From positions 4,227,001-4,291,000 of the forward strand of contig OZ025283.1 in NCBI GenBank assembly GCA_964019165.1: a DNA stretch of 64,000 nucleotides. Direction: 5' to 3'. Source of the DNA: Mastigias papua (Eukaryota > Cnidaria > Scyphozoa > Rhizostomeae > Mastigiidae). The first letter of the stretch is position 1. Every line of letters begins with the position of its first letter. A program made the translations under genes and the position numbers. The notes under the pieces were generated by a model, which saw nothing but the letters and a program-made list of their open reading frames with translations, was not told the origin of the DNA and searched no databases. Of this stretch, positions 11,391 to 23,489 are shown in pieces.

Positions 11391-11425
11391 CATCTGGTTC
11401 TATGCTATGAAGCCCCTGTTTTGTA

Positions 11426-13240
11426 TAGGGTGGAGTGGGGGTAATTTGGATCACTTTTTAGCTGTTTTTGTGTTTGAGACCATGAAACTAGCAGAATATG
11501 TGAAGCATGAGCCTAGAATGTTCTTTATTGTGGCATCTTGGATGCGGTCACATTTGAACGTGCTTCGGTAGTTACCATTAATTGTTTCTTCCTCTGTGCT
11601 TCATTTCGTAACGCTGAGTTTTTACTATGTTCTCTAAAATTAGGTGGTGAAATTAGAGTCAGGTCAAAGAAAAGTCTGTATTTCAACTGGAATTGAAAAT
11701 CTATTAACAAAAATAGTTTTTTGGTGTACACAAACACGAACTGCTTCAGCATGAACAATGTTTACGTGAACAGCACGTATCGTTGAAAGTTTGGCTGAAC
11801 ATTTGAAGCAGGAAAACCCTCGTTGAATCTGTCATCACTGGGACGCATTGAGGGCATACGTAAATTATTACACACATCGCATAAAAACCACGGTATCTTC
11901 TTTTATTTCATTGCTGTCCTGCTCTTCCTGGTCATTAATATTCATTACATCAACCAAAACCTTGCGGTGTTTCTTTGGTAATTTTTCTTTTTTTGCCTGT
12001 CGTGTCTTGGCTTCTTCTTGCAGCCTTTTCAAAACTTCTGGAGTAGTCAGCACTTTACCTTCTTTTGCCTGGACTCGTTCACGCTTCTTCTTAGCAATTT
12101 CAACTGCCTTCTTGGTGCTTTGAGAAGGTTGGTGGGGGGGGGGGGGCTATGGTTTCTTCTATTGTCTGTTGTAAACACCTCTATGGAGTAGCAGGACAAG
12201 GACTTATTGCCAGTGTGTTCTCATCAGCAAGTTCCTCAACTTCTTTAACACTCTTATCTACACTTACAGCACTTCTGTCAAATGGCCAATGTCATGAGCG
12301 ATTGAAGCCATCAACCAGGTGGGAAGTAGTTTTGCTTTCCCAGAGAGTCTTATGGAGTGTAGGAAATTACCCTTTTTCGACAGCTTGCATTCGGGTTTAT
12401 CGATAGAAATGTAGTAGGATCTTTTTTCATTTGGCTTTCATCGGAAAGGCCAGAAAATAGCGGATCACTTCTCTAGAGCAACAATAATAAGCTCCTCCTC
12501 CTGATCTGTCAACACCCGCTTTCTTCCAGTTCCTATTTTCTTTGGTTTTTTTTGGTGACCCAACGTCTAAGCGTTTCTCGGCTAATTGCATAGATGTTAG
12601 CAGCACTACGAATACATGTACCTTCATTCAGCACTTTTTACATAGCCACTTGTAGCATATCCTGCTCGTAATGTTCTTTTTTGCATTTGTATTTCCAAGG
12701 CATTCTGCAATGGAAAGAAAAATAGACAGGCTACTGCCTAGTTTTTGCGTTGAATAGACCCGTAGTTTGCTTTCATCTTCACTCTATTCATTTTAATTTT
12801 GCGCATTGTCAGTATAAATTGATGTAATATAGTGGTGTCTGAAGAGAAACATCTGAAAGCTGGCTGACCCAGATTGCCCCTCCAAGATAAAACTGCAAAT
12901 TTTCAGCATTAGTCTGCACCAATGGCCCAATTGAAAGACAGTTCTAACATCTGGATACAGTTTTTGGAAAACAAAAAATTAAGTATAATTTCTTAATGAT
13001 TATCTTATTACTTGTGGAAGTTTAATTCTGAGACAAAAGCCACTAACCTCTGCAGAAATGTGTTTTCGCTCCCCAACCTTTAGGTAGTGAAGACTTATAG
13101 ACCAGCTGGGTTAATCTTACAGTGCGATATGCTGACACCATCCATAGTGGTAGCCCTAGTTGTTAAGCGCTTAGTTTAGGTGAAAATCACGAAAGTGACC
13201 CAAGTTACCCCACTGACCCAAATTACCCCAACCCACCCTA
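11426..13240 (-). mobile_element. Internally deleted pogo-like DNA transposon
   Basis: Bounded by inverted ends AGGGTGG(A/G)(G/T)TGGGG with GTAATTTGG inside (left from 11427, right to 13239). The - strand encodes a CENP-B/pogo-type N-terminus from an ATG at 12703: MPWKYKCKKEHYEQDMLQVA, a stop, then TCIRSAANIYAISRETLRRW (psq-type helix-turn-helix) and TGRKRVLTDQEEELIIVALE. It then jumps to the C-terminus (LTTPEVLKRLQEEAKTRQAK, basic tail). Only about 400 bp separates the two parts, too little for the DDE domain, so the catalytic core is deleted. An obvious TA duplication is not clear at the right end. Confidence 0.7.
11868..12703 (-). pseudogene. Remnant of pogo/CENP-B-like transposase
   Basis: Coding remnant within the pogo-like element: N-terminal DNA-binding domain (12703 to about 12440) and C-terminal basic segment (about 12130 to 11868), with an in-frame stop after the first 21 codons. 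The motif LTDQEEELIIVALE matches the second helix-turn-helix region of Tigger/Jerky-type transposases. An 11-base G-run (12134-12144) lies at the junction. The DDE triad is absent. Non-functional. Confidence 0.65.
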
Positions 13241-13261
13241 ATACTAGGGCCATGCTTCCAT

Positions 13262-14449
13262 GTTCTAAAAACGATGGCTTCACTACCATATGCATTTTCC
13301 TGTTTTCTAGCATCAATAGTAGCATTTTATAAGAGCTACATGGACAGGGGTCAACTTACTGGTGCCCTGTTTATAGATCTAAGAAAAGCTTTCGATACAG
13401 TGGACCACTCCACTTTAATTTCAAAGCTTCCTCTTTATGGTATCAGGCATGCAGAGCAAAGGTGGATTCAAAATTACCTTACACAAAGATCACAAATTGC
13501 CTGTTTCGAAGGAGAACTATCGCAAGAAGAAAAGATTACATATGGAGTTCCCCAAGGTTTAATTCTGGGTCCTTTGCTGTTTCTAATTCACATCAACGAC
13601 GTCCACTTACATATCGAAAACTGCAAAACTATTATGTATGCTGATGATACTGTTCTCTTGTTTTCGGACAAGACAGAGGCTGAGATAAATAATGCAATAA
13701 ATCACGTTGCCAATCTCTTGCATACTTGGCTTTGCAATAACGGTCTCATTCTGAACTCAAATCAAGGATAAACTGAATTCATGATGTTTGGCACAGCAGC
13801 AAGGAGGAAAAAGATAGAAAATGAAATGATCATAGAAATTAACTCTAAACCCATAAGCAATACTGATAAGTATAAATACTTGGGTATCCATCTGGATCCA
13901 TCGCTGTCACTGACCGACCATGTTCATAAAGTTTGCAAAAAAACATCCAGTAGACTAGGACTACTGAGACGCATTCGACCCATACTTACTATACATGCAG
14001 CCCTCGACCTGTATAAAGCAATGGTACAACCCGTCACGACATACTGTAGTACAGCATTCTTATCTGTGTCGGAGACAAATAGAAAGAAATTTGAACGGTT
14101 AGATAAAAGAGCAGCCAAGATCATATTTGGAGCACGTTATCAACAAGAAGATCGTATGTTTCGCTCGTTCGCCAATATGCAGAATATTCGGTGTGCTGAT
14201 TTCGTGTTCAGATGTTTGAACAAAACTGCTCCTGATGTATTTCATGACCATTTTGAGAAGATTGACTACAAACAAGCTACAAGAGTCAATGGACGAAACT
14301 TAACAATTTCAAAAGTGAAAACTGAGAGCGCGAAAAGAGGATTTTATTTCAGTGGAGTAAGGATTTATAATGCATTGCCGACACATTTAAAGACTGAGAG
14401 ATTTTACCTTCCTTTCAAGCAAGGACTCAAAGAACATTTTATGGATTGA
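13262..14449 (+). pseudogene. CR1/L2-group LINE, RT palm to C-terminus, one nonsense codon
   Basis: One frame from about 13262 to 14449, broken only by TAA at 13769-13771. Motifs in order: FIDLRKAFDTVDHSTL, YGVPQGLILGPLLFLIHIND, MYADDTVLLF (intact YADD), KYLGIHLDPSLSL, and the C-terminal FYFSGVRIYNALPTHLK. Single-frame preservation suggests recent insertion. It is 5'-truncated just upstream, next to the right end of the pogo-like element. Confidence 0.9.
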
Positions 14450-14640
14450 TTAACTTTTTAAGTAATATTTGTAAAATATTTTTATTACTCAATGTCATAG
14501 TAACTATTTAATTGTAAACTTTAAGATCTGTCATTTGTTGTCTCCTTTGAAAAACGGCTTCTATTGATAGGAGCTAAGATATTGTAGCTGATTGAATAAC
14601 CCTGTATAAAGAATGTATCATTATTATTATTATTATTGAT
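14450..14640 (+). mobile_element. 3' UTR and (TTA)n tail of the LINE
   Basis: Non-coding 3' sequence ending in a short ATT/TTA tract (about 14620-14637). This tail type differs from the GAAAY tail of the 3.7-kb LINE, so at least two LINE families are present. Confidence 0.7.
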
Positions 14641-15369
14641 GAAAGTGTAGACTTGCTTCTAGCACGTGTATTAGACCAGTGAATGACAGATTATGCACTT
14701 AAGCTATTTGGTTTACCCTCGGAACTTTGTGGTTGTTAGGCTGCACTGGAGTATTTAAGAAATATGCTCTATACCTTGTTTAGGTGTGAGCGTATTAATT
14801 GTTGCCCTGTACAATGTTATTCCATGACCTGTATCTGCTGATGTTCAACCAAGATCCGGTCACATTTATAATTAGCACTTATCGCCCTTTTTGGTGACTT
14901 GCAATGGGTCTGCATTTTGAAAGTTGAAAATTAATTGACATCTGTATTATTTTTCTGCCTGAAGGGATGAGGACTGCATACTTCATTTCACCTCAAAACT
15001 TCAGTGATTATACGAGGCCTACCCATCTTTACCCAATTTTGGAGCCTTATGAAACTTTTACCTTATTTCTTTTCATTAATTCTTCTGATCAACGCTCAGT
15101 CAGGAGATCGCTTGACCTAAAAGTCAAAGATTACGAGGTCGAGTTCCTCTCGTCCAGTTGTTCTTGCACATTCACCTTTCATTCGAATGATATGTACTTC
15201 ATCTGCCACATGCCCTTATGATCTTTGAAAAGCGTTTTTTCCTATGCTGTTGGCTATTGAGTTTTGATTACAGTTAAGGGTGTATACTTTCAATAGAATA
15301 AGGCCACTTTCAAGTTCCTGTTTCTTTGCGATCAATGGAATGTTAAGAGTTTCATTGTTGTTATTACAG
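14641..15369. other. Intron sequence upstream of the RUFY-like exon
   Basis: No repeat end or gene recognised. The 3' splice site of the following exon is TTGTTATTACAG at 15358-15369. Confidence 0.5.
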
Positions 15370-15420
15370 GAAGCTGAACAGGATCTCCACATTCAGATGG
15401 CCATGAATCAAGAAAAAGAG
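15370..15420 (+). CDS. RUFY: RUFY-family (RUN and FYVE domain) protein, coiled-coil exon 1 of 2 seen
   Basis: A 51-bp exon between TTATTACAG and GTGAGTATTC, phase 0 at both ends, encoding EAEQDLHIQMAMNQEKE. Joined to the exon at 38150 the sequence continues [17 protein letters not shown], which I recognise as the conserved coiled coil between the RUN and FYVE domains of RUFY1/RUFY2-type endosomal adaptor proteins. Those proteins bind PI3P and small GTPases on endosomes; this part is a dimerisation coil. The match is from remembered family sequence, not a search. No other exon of the gene was found in the window. Confidence 0.8.
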
Positions 15421-15938
15421 GTGAGTATTCTTAAATGTTACACTGTTTACATCTTAACTTATCATATAGTCTATTTCACTGCCTATCATCTTATGACTGT
15501 ATATTGGTATGCACATATATAATATGTAGGTATTTATATATGCCTTTTCCTAACTAGCTGCCTTTTTATCATACAATGACATCGGCCTGAACTTCTTGAC
15601 TTCCAGCAAATCAAGTTGAATTGAAGAACCTGCCTACTTGGAATGGTTCTGTCGGCACGTCCTAGATGGCATATGACAGTGAAAGCAAAAATGTTAATAA
15701 ATGTATTCATGTTCACCTATCTTTTATACGTGCTGTTGTCACAGAATATAGCTACATAGCTACTTACCTGCCACCAATAGCTTGTGGGCTGTTGCTATAC
15801 ATCAGGATACTCCTGTATAGCCCCACTTTCATATATGTCTGGAGGCTGTAACTTCATTTCTTTTCATTTAATATTGTTTATACACAAACTAGCTCTTCAG
15901 CATTAGTATGAAAACAATATTTACTATTATAGTACTTT

Positions 15939-16539
15939 AGACTAGCTTAGTACTGATAGCCCGCTAAACGCGGGCTCCCCTTACTCAGTTCAAAAGGTGC
16001 AGATTAGCCTTGGAAAGGCTAACGCAGAGCCCCCATGAAAGTTGCATGGTCTGCATTTTCGATGAGCAACTATCAAAAAAGGTCGCATAGGATTACGAGA
16101 AGGTGACGTCATGGACCTCTGTGATGGAGCACGTGACCTACGACAGTGCATTGTGCAAATGGAAGAAAATTGCGAGAAAAAATTGTGCAAAAACTGCTCG
16201 AATACCTGCGCTAGGCTACGGGGCTTCTTGACTTTCAACCTTTTCCTGTACAGCCCCGTAGCCTAGCGCAGGTATTCGAGCATTTCTTGCACAATTTTTT
16301 CTCGTAATATCCTTCCATTTGCACAATGCACTGCCGAAGGTCACGTGCTCCATCCCAGAGGTCCATGATGTCACCTTCTCGTAATCCTATGCGACCTTTT
16401 TTAATAGTTGCTCATCGAAAATGCAGACCATGCAACTTTCATGGGGGCACTGCGTTAGTCTTTCCAAGGCTAATCTGCACCTTTTGAACTGGGAATAGGG
16501 GAGCACGCGTTTAGCGGGCTTTCAGTATTAAGCTAGTCT
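15939..16539. mobile_element. Foldback A (heads unit A)
   Basis: Two arms of about 285 bp in inverted orientation around a loop at about 16227-16255 (TTCTTGACTTTCAACC...). The ends are AGACTAGCTTA, followed by a small hairpin AGCCCGCTAAACGCGGGCT. The open frame inside one arm (15990-16238, - strand) is a by-product of the palindrome and also occurs at 28807-29055. Confidence 0.85.
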
Positions 16540-18514
16540 CCTGTATATTAAATAAGCGCATAATTCTTCAAAATGGTCTTTACACTGATACATTAAAGAG
16601 CTACATCAAGTATTGTCTACTGCATACTGCACTTCTAACACAGAGAGTGTTAGAAAATCTCGTAGTATAATTGTAACAGTGTATAACATATACAATATAG
16701 CCCATCAACTGACAGGAATGACTACGGCTATGACCTAGTGGGTGATCACAAATCTTCTCCACACAGGTACACAATTAAATCTGAGCCATAGACCTGTAAT
16801 ATGGTTGCATCCAGTAATCCTTTGGTAACTGGTATATTAGCTGTTTTTAGCCACTAAATTAGCTTGTATCGAATTATAATAGATCAGAGGATTCCATAGT
16901 GTTACTTCATAACAATAATAGAATACTGCCATGTACAGGTAACATCCTATAGAATATTAATCTTCAAATCAGGTTTCGAGTACTTACAGTATTCTCAATT
17001 ACAGTATTTGGAATGGGGGGAGTTGATGGTAAGGGGCTCGGAAAAATCAAGTCTACACAATGGGGATGATCGTGCTATCTAATAGTAAGTAATTCCTTTA
17101 AACTGAATCATCATGTACAGAATGATCTATGGAAATCATTAATGGAATTTACAGCAACTGTTTTCCAGCAAAGAAACATTCAGGATACAGGAACCCCTAA
17201 TTTGACTCCTCAAAAGTTACACTACGAGCCATAGTGAAAAGAACTATAAAAGTGTTGTAAATAAAGAGTACTGGGATTGAGCTACAAACTGCACTGGAAG
17301 TAAGTAAGGCATCAGCTACGGGGACTGAGAGTAATATGAAACGCCCCTCAAGATTTTGAAGAGAATGCACACGATTGTTTCCTCAACTAATGCAAGAAAA
17401 AGAAACAGAGACAGAGTATCAAACTGCAATAATCTACAGACTAAATAGATAACATCCTAGCTCTAGCCTAAAATAATTGTGTTGCAAACATAAAGAGCTA
17501 TGTAGAAGTTACGCACAACATCTCAACTCAGACCGGTCTCAACTGTAAGCAATGTCAGAGTGGCCTAGCATAGCCGAAAGTGAACAGCACGCTAAAAATC
17601 CCAGCAATAATTAAATAGTCCAGTAGGAATCTGCCGAACAACTTCCAGAACCCTTTGCAGTCACAATTCTATAATGTAGTTGTTCGGAAACAAAGGATCA
17701 AATGTATCTGCGATCGTGAGACAAACTTGGGAACCCCCTCGCGTGTCTCTAGAGAAACTACACTAGAATGAAGATTGAAGGATACCATTACGTTTTATGG
17801 CTAACACTCAAGAAACTTAGCAAGTCACGTAGTTTGCTTGTAATAACACCTGACATGACAGACGAACAGCAGCCTCTTCATAGCTTGAATTATAAGGGAG
17901 AGGCCTACAAACCTTTCAGAGTTATAACAGATAACACAACGAACTACCTCATACAGGAAAAACACGGAAAAACTTTAGAAGTTAGAAAAAACTATTTCAT
18001 TACGCTACTGGTCAATATTTTATCACGCCTTAATTTATTTTCCTCAAAATGAAACTGGAACTTCACATCATGCAAAAATAACCCAATCTGAAAGCTTCCC
18101 GAATGTTATCCCATGTCAGGCAACAAAGCGTAAAAGTAAGCAAATTACGCCATGATATACCACAAAATACAACATGAGATACCCTCTATATGGTGTATCA
18201 TAACATACTGGTAAAAGCACTATGATTTAGCAGAGAGAATCGAACGGCTCGGGAAGATTTGTCATGACGATATCACCCTCGAAAAGTAGGATTCCTTGGC
18301 AAATGAAATCAAGCGAAAACAGCAGTAAACTGGAAGCAGAACGACGAAATTCTCCTCCAAGTCACACTGCAACTATATGGTAGTACTGGCTCGCCACAGT
18401 AGAATACGGATGAAATTGACAAAGGAAATACAGGAAATCTTAAATCAACCCATTTCAGGAAAGTAGAGCAGGTGTACCAGGAAGAACAGCAACCAAAGTC
18501 TCCTCGGGATAACA
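16540..18514. repeat. Unit A body, non-coding
   Basis: Shares with B (26276-28030) and C (29107-31850) down to about 18285; after that the sequence is specific to unit A. A 95-codon open frame at 17768-18052 is closed by indels in B and C, so it is not a conserved gene. Confidence 0.7.
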
Positions 18515-18523
18515 CATACAGCT
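18515..18523. repeat. Target site duplication, left (CATACAGCT)
   Basis: The 9-bp sequence immediately before the left inverted end is repeated at 25392-25400 immediately after the right inverted end. Confidence 0.85.
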
Positions 18524-19217
18524 AGCATAGGGCTCAAATCTTGATTGGACGAGAGAGTTTGTAAAGTCACGTGCCAATTTTCAGCGAGAGACCAATGATG
18601 ATCTTCGAAAGTGTAAACAAATCGAAGTTTTTGCAAAATTTAGGCCATTTTTACTAGCCCTTACTTAAAAAATGCGGTGTAAAATCTGTTACAGAATTTT
18701 CAAAATCCAAATTATCAGACAAATTTATAGATAAATTCCGCAAAAAACTGCCGTGGAAGTCGTCCTTTTTAGGCCCTTGTTTTTGCAATACAGCCTCCCA
18801 AAAATCGAGGTATATTTTGGCTTAAATCTAGTCTACTTCTCGCAATAATTTCCTTCATATAAAATCAAAACTAATGTGTTTTGTTTATCTAAGCATTGCA
18901 AAATAGATACTAGATACTTGAGGTGTTCATAAGCTGCACATAAAAGAAACGTGTAAGGCCTCATCGATTAGATCAACATAAGATTACGCACTAATGCTGA
19001 ATGGTCAAAATAGTTGTAAACAAGTCTTGAACTTACTGGATCTATTTCTCTAATGGTGAATAATTCAATCCTTAAACTTCCCCATCAAAAGCCTTTGGCA
19101 GTTATTTCGCATCTGTGCTCTTCAACTAGTGCTCTGAACTTGTCTGATTGTCTGAGCTCACGTCAGCAACACCTCTGCGATAGAGGCTTGGACCCTGGCT
19201 TCATTCGCGGGAAAAAG
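18524..19217 (+). repeat. Left terminal inverted repeat
   Basis: About 690 bp, nearly identical to the reverse complement of 24699-25391; only scattered differences seen by eye. Open frames within it (for example 18445-18636 on - and its mirror at 25279 on +) are mirror images and not genes. Confidence 0.85.
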
Positions 19218-19283
19218 TGGGCGGTGTAACGCAATACGAACAAACGTAAACAAGCAAATGAACAAAGAAAAGTTGTAGCAAAT

Positions 19284-19424
19284 ATGGGTAAATTTGGAAA
19301 GTCTTGTGCAAACGCTCTACACAAGGAATGGAACTCTACTTCTAGACACATGATAAACCTTCATGGAAAAATTGGGAGAAGTAGCATATTTTTCAAAGCT
19401 TTCCAGCAGAAGATAAAATACTAG
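19284..19424 (+). CDS. Possible first coding exon of the transposon gene
   Basis: A 46-codon frame starting MGKFGKSCANALHKEWNSTS just inside the left inverted repeat. Its composition (basic, CxxxLHxxW) would suit the N-terminus of the transposon protein, and the first recognised internal exon (20508) has no ATG near its 3' splice site, so an upstream exon is needed. However, I see no GT in the phase needed to join it (the best candidate, GAAGTAGC at 19381, gives phase 1, while the next exon starts at phase 0), so the link is unproven. Confidence 0.3.
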   Translation: MGKFGKSCANALHKEWNSTSRHMINLHGKIGRSSIFFKAFQQKIKY

Positions 19425-19795
19425 CCGAGGGACACATTTTGCTCCGACTGCGTGCGTTCCTGTTTAAGAAAACGTTCATACACATCCAAACTGCCAGAAA
19501 ATTATACAAGTCTATCTTCATATGCCAAGGTATGCCGATAATCATAAGCGTAGGAGGACTAGAAATTTAGGGGGCTGTAACATTTATGCCCGAATAAATA
19601 AAGTGAAGTCAGAAAAGTCGCCCGAATTTCATATGGTTTTTTTTCAGGAAAACTGCACAAATGTAGTATATTTCTGCCCTAACTAAGGGGGACTGCGGCT
19701 CCCTCCCTGCCATCATCTATCCTATGCTTATGCTGATAATTTTACCAGTGTAGCTATAGACGTACAGAATGAAAAGTGAGCTAACTAGGGAGCGA

Positions 19796-20207
19796 CAAAG
19801 GCAATAAATGAAGCGTTTCATTTCATTTCATTTTTACATGTGTTAGGAGAGTTACCCTTCAGCAATTCTGGTTCTCAAGGGGCCTTCCTTTAAAAAGAAA
19901 AAATACATATACGAGGTAAAATACAACTCTATACAATAGCACAAAACGTAAAGAGAAAAATAAATGGTGCTATGCGACCATGGCTTCTAGATACTCCTTA
20001 AAAGTTGGAAAGGCATTAACTTCTCTACAGTCATCAGGCAGTGACTTCCAAATCTTAGCGCCCCTGTATGCAAGGCTGTTTTACCCAAATTTCGTTTTCA
20101 TTATTGGGAGCCTTAGATTTAAATTGGAATTACGAAGCATTCTGTTCGTCACTGTAGATATGATATTGAAGAGACTGGACAAATATGATTTTTTGAAAAA
20201 TACTTAA
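19796..20207 (-). pseudogene. LINE 3'-end fragment inserted in the transposon
   Basis: On the - strand it encodes LAYRGAKIWKSLPDDCREVN followed by AFPTFKEYLEAM, the C-terminal end typical of CR1/L2-type LINE ORF2, then a 3' UTR ending in an ATGAAA-repeat tail (19808-19838). The tail resembles that of the LINE at 3.7-5.7 kb. It is 5'-truncated near 20200. It lies between the left inverted repeat and the first clear coding exon. Confidence 0.7.
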
Positions 20208-20507
20208 AAATAATACAAAATGCACATATGCAAAACAGGGAAATTATAACGTACGCTTCGCTGGAGGTAGTGTCTCTAAGGTGCAAAACTAGCCTTTACT
20301 ATCACTTTTCGGGACAAGTTTTTGTCATTTGAGTTTTTAATTTACAATTGAAAATTAATGTTAAAAAATAATGTGTTAAAAATAACTGCTTTCGATTTGA
20401 TTGGATCTTGCTCCTCTGTGCCTCCATGCAGTTAGATGCTTAACATAAAGCTCAAATTATAAATCTAGATAATTTGCGCTCAATTGAAGGAAAATAATTT
20501 TCTGCAG

Positions 20508-21563
20508 CTGCAGAATGCTGTCTCAGAGTTGGACTCCAGCGAATCATCTTCACAACTTAGTGGAACATCATCAGATACCTTGATGTCCTGTGATAGTGAT
20601 GAAGCAACAGAATCTTCACAGAATGAGAAGAATGTGCTTCCATTTGACCAAGCTGAAGTTGGAGGACAAGTTTTCTACCTCGTGCCGAAGGAGCTCATTC
20701 AATACCTCCCAAGTTCTGGAGTAGAGGTTCAGATTCTGGATGAAGTTGGTCCAGTTGAGATTGGTGACAATTACATGTATGTCCATGTAGCCCTTTTTGA
20801 AAAAATTAGGAAATTACTGTCTTCAAGTATTGACCTGCAGCAAGAGGTTGGTCTTCTAAAAGATCTGCTTTGGGACCGTTATGGTAGCGGAGACACACAA
20901 CCGCCGTTCGATCCTAGATTACTTAAAAAGCTCTGCAATGATGCAGGTGCAAGCAAGCTATTCAATGCAATTCTTTATGCCATGTCCACTAACGATCAGG
21001 TAGCAGGTAGGATGCATTTGAATGAAAAGAAAGCTGTCACCATAATTTATATGCTTGTGTTTGGCCAATCGCAAAAGGCCAATTGGTTCCAGAAAACATT
21101 ATCAAGGCAAGTTGTGACAAAAGGCATTAGTGAGTCAGGTCTTGCACTTCTGAATAAAATTGGAGTTGGCATCTCAAAGTCTACTCAAAAGCGTGATTTT
21201 GCACAGATGTCCAAAAATCATGATATATTAGTGTCTCAATTTATCTCAGAAGCTTGTGCAAGTAAAGACCTTCTTGTCCTTATGATTGACGACTACACTA
21301 ACATTCATGCCAAGCGTCGCCCAAACGATGAGATGACATCAACTGCACGTAGTATGGCTACCATTCTTTTAAAAAGGTTTCGGGGAATTCCAGCTATTCC
21401 AGCCTCGGCTGTAGACATCGACCCTCAAGGTATAAATTCAGAAGCACTTGCTCAGGCTGTAGCTGAAAATCTTTCGCAACTCTCAGCAACATATGCATCT
21501 GTGATGCCGTATTGGATTCGTTCGTCCTTCTTTGATCCTGAGATGGAAAGAAATAGAATTGAG
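20508..21563 (+). CDS. Transposon protein, exon with Ser-rich acidic N-terminus and first putative catalytic Asp
   Basis: The exon begins after TTTTCTGCAG (a second AG lies 6 bp further) and ends GAG|GTAAAA at 21563, phase 0. It encodes about 352 residues. First is a Ser/Glu-rich stretch (SELDSSESSSQLSG), then a globular region (KELIQYLPSSGVEVQILDEV). Near the 3' end is LVLMIDDYTNIHAKRR (about 21274-21320), a hydrophobic strand ending in two Asp, the form taken by the first catalytic Asp of RNase-H-fold (DDE) transposases. The following segment (ARSMATILLKRFRGIPAIP) is well formed. No stop codons. I know similar uncharacterised proteins only loosely and give no family name; the catalytic role is inferred. 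Confidence 0.75.
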
Positions 21564-21734
21564 GTAAAATGATTTGAAAGAATAATTTTTTATGCTTTTT
21601 TATCAAGATAACGTATATTGATGTATATATCGTGTATTGATCCAACTTATAGTTACGCTATCTTGTTAGTGGTTGTACTTTTGCTTACCTTGTTAACTTT
21701 TAAAATACTCATGACACCTCAATTCTATATCCAG

Positions 21735-22861
21735 GTACATGATTATCAAGAGTACCACTCAATAAAGTCAATGAGAAAAATGAAAGATTGTAGACTGGTT
21801 GACGAGCTGGCACTTCCATTAAAGAACTTCGAAAATTTCTTAGAGGCTGCTACCCATGCAAGCAACTGTGGTCTAAGCCAATACCTTTCTCACTTTCTTT
21901 GTCCTCAGCCTGGTGATTGGCCAGCTCAATTTTACATGAGACAGATCCAATACAATCTTCCACCAAACTCATCTTCTTGTTTAAGAAACATAGTGCCATT
22001 TATTGGGCCTTTACATATCCAGTTGAATGCTAGAGAGTGCGTGTGTCTTCTCAATATTGAATTCTTCAAAAAGGCATATTCTGCAATCTTTGGTGAAAGG
22101 AAATATCTTTCAAATAGACCTAAGGCATGGAGGATTTCTTTCCTTGAAGAGGTGCTTTATGGAGGATGGACTTTGATTAGGGATCAAGTCTATGTAGCAT
22201 TCTCCAAATGCAAAGATCTCCATTACTTAACCCTTCTAAACCTTCTTGATAATTACTTGCCTTTATCTCTGTCAATATATTCGGTTATCTTTAAAAGCGG
22301 TAACACTGAACAGTACATAACGTCCGTTATGAGGTGCTGGGTAATGTTCTTTTGTTTCAAAAGGCATCACTACAACAAGGCACCATTGGTATGGCTGAGT
22401 AACCTGCTTTATTGGAAGAAACTTAATCACCCCCTTTTTCATACCATCATGAACCACCTGAATATATTTGATGAATATCCAGTTGAAAATTTCCATTCAC
22501 TATTAAGAGCTCAGACAAGGCCCAATGACACCAGCGAACAACTACACCGGAAAGCAAGGGCCATTGATAATAGCAAAGCAATATTACTGGAATTCCAATC
22601 TATATTTTCTGCTCCAAAAAACTACACATTTAGCAGGTCACAGCTGCAGGAGCTGAAGTTGAGCGCTGCAAAGTTTCTCTGTCGTACTTTGAAAAGCATA
22701 AAGGATGCACCAAATAGTGCAAGGCAGACACAGCGACCTAGAGGAAAAGGAAAGAATGCAACTTACTGGATTTTGCCCATTCTATATGGAGAAAACATAG
22801 TATCCTCAAAAATTCTACCACTTGGTTTCCAATTTAGCAACAAGGAGCCAATATTAAACAG
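21735..22861 (+). CDS. Transposon protein, exon with remaining putative DDE-fold motifs
   Basis: Follows a 171-bp intron (21564-21734, GTAAAA...CCAG) in phase 0 and ends AACAG|GTATGC, phase 2. It encodes about 375 residues: VHDYQEYHSIKSMRKMKDCR at the start, VPFIGPLHIQLNARECV (about 21992-22045), a helical KAWRISFLEEVLYGGWTLI, RCWVMFFCFKRHHYNKA, and FDEYPVENFHSLLRAQ (about 22467-22516). In DDE transposases a late Glu followed by a helix completes the catalytic triad, and the Glu of VENFHSLLR is my candidate. An alternative is that the protein is an accessory factor. The frame is intact over its whole length, showing little decay. Confidence 0.75.
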
Positions 22862-23113
22862 GTATGCACTAAAACAATAATGGCTATAATATCTACAACC
22901 TTAGTTATGGTCTTGAGAAAGCTTTCTTTTCATTATAAATTCATTCTTGGAATAGTCACCTTTTATCTGCAGAGCTATAAAATTATTAGAAAAGTATTTC
23001 AGTGATTGACTATATAAGGATCCAAAACCACTTTGCCAATTTTCCAAAAAATACATTCTAAATATTTATTGTAGACATAATTTCATATTAAACATGCAAA
23101 AAAAATTTTGCAG

Positions 23114-23489
23114 ACGATGCGATCTTCGTACCTGCATGGAACCTTCAACCAATACCAGTATGAAAATTCTCCATGGATGCGGGCACTCTTTCCACAAAGA
23201 ATGCTTTCCTTCAGGCTATGGGATATGTTGCATTTGCAAAGATGCATTGATCACTGCTATATCACATCTGGCCAGCTCTGCAGAAGAAGCCATTTTCAAT
23301 CCCAAGAGGTCAGAATCATCTGAAAATCGTGATGATGGATGTGAAGCAGACATTGATGACAATGAGGATGATGATGATGAAGAAGTTATCATATCAGAAA
23401 GCAATGTTTCCACTTCTATTGCAGATGCCCAGTTGCAGCTACAGCAAGAAGTTTTCAGTTGGGGACTTGTCCCAGGTCCAGATACATAG
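23114..23489 (+). CDS. Transposon protein, terminal exon with RING-like zinc domain
   Basis: Follows a 252-bp intron (22862-23113, GTATGC...TTTTGCAG), joined in phase 2. It encodes RCDLRTCMEP, then HGCGHSFHKECFPSGYGICC and ICK: C-x4-C ... C-x-H-x2-H-x2-C ... C-x2-C, a RING-H2-like treble-clef arrangement. After it comes an acidic tract (DIDDNEDDDDEEVIISE) and a C-terminal ALQ-rich end. Stop at 23487-23489. With the two preceding exons the coding length is about 852 residues without the N-terminal exon. A RING could give ubiquitin-ligase activity or serve as a protein contact; the sequence cannot tell which. Confidence 0.7.

Noticed and set aside
15990..16238. 82-codon frame repeated at 28807-29055
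   Set aside because: It lies in a foldback arm and is repeated with the repeat; no motif, and it is disrupted in copy B.
17768..18052. 95-codon frame in unit A
   Set aside because: The homologous segments in units B and C are closed by indels, so there is no sign of selection.
18445..18636. Frames in the transposon inverted repeats (18445 -, 25279 +)
   Set aside because: Mirror copies of the same repeat running out into different flanks.
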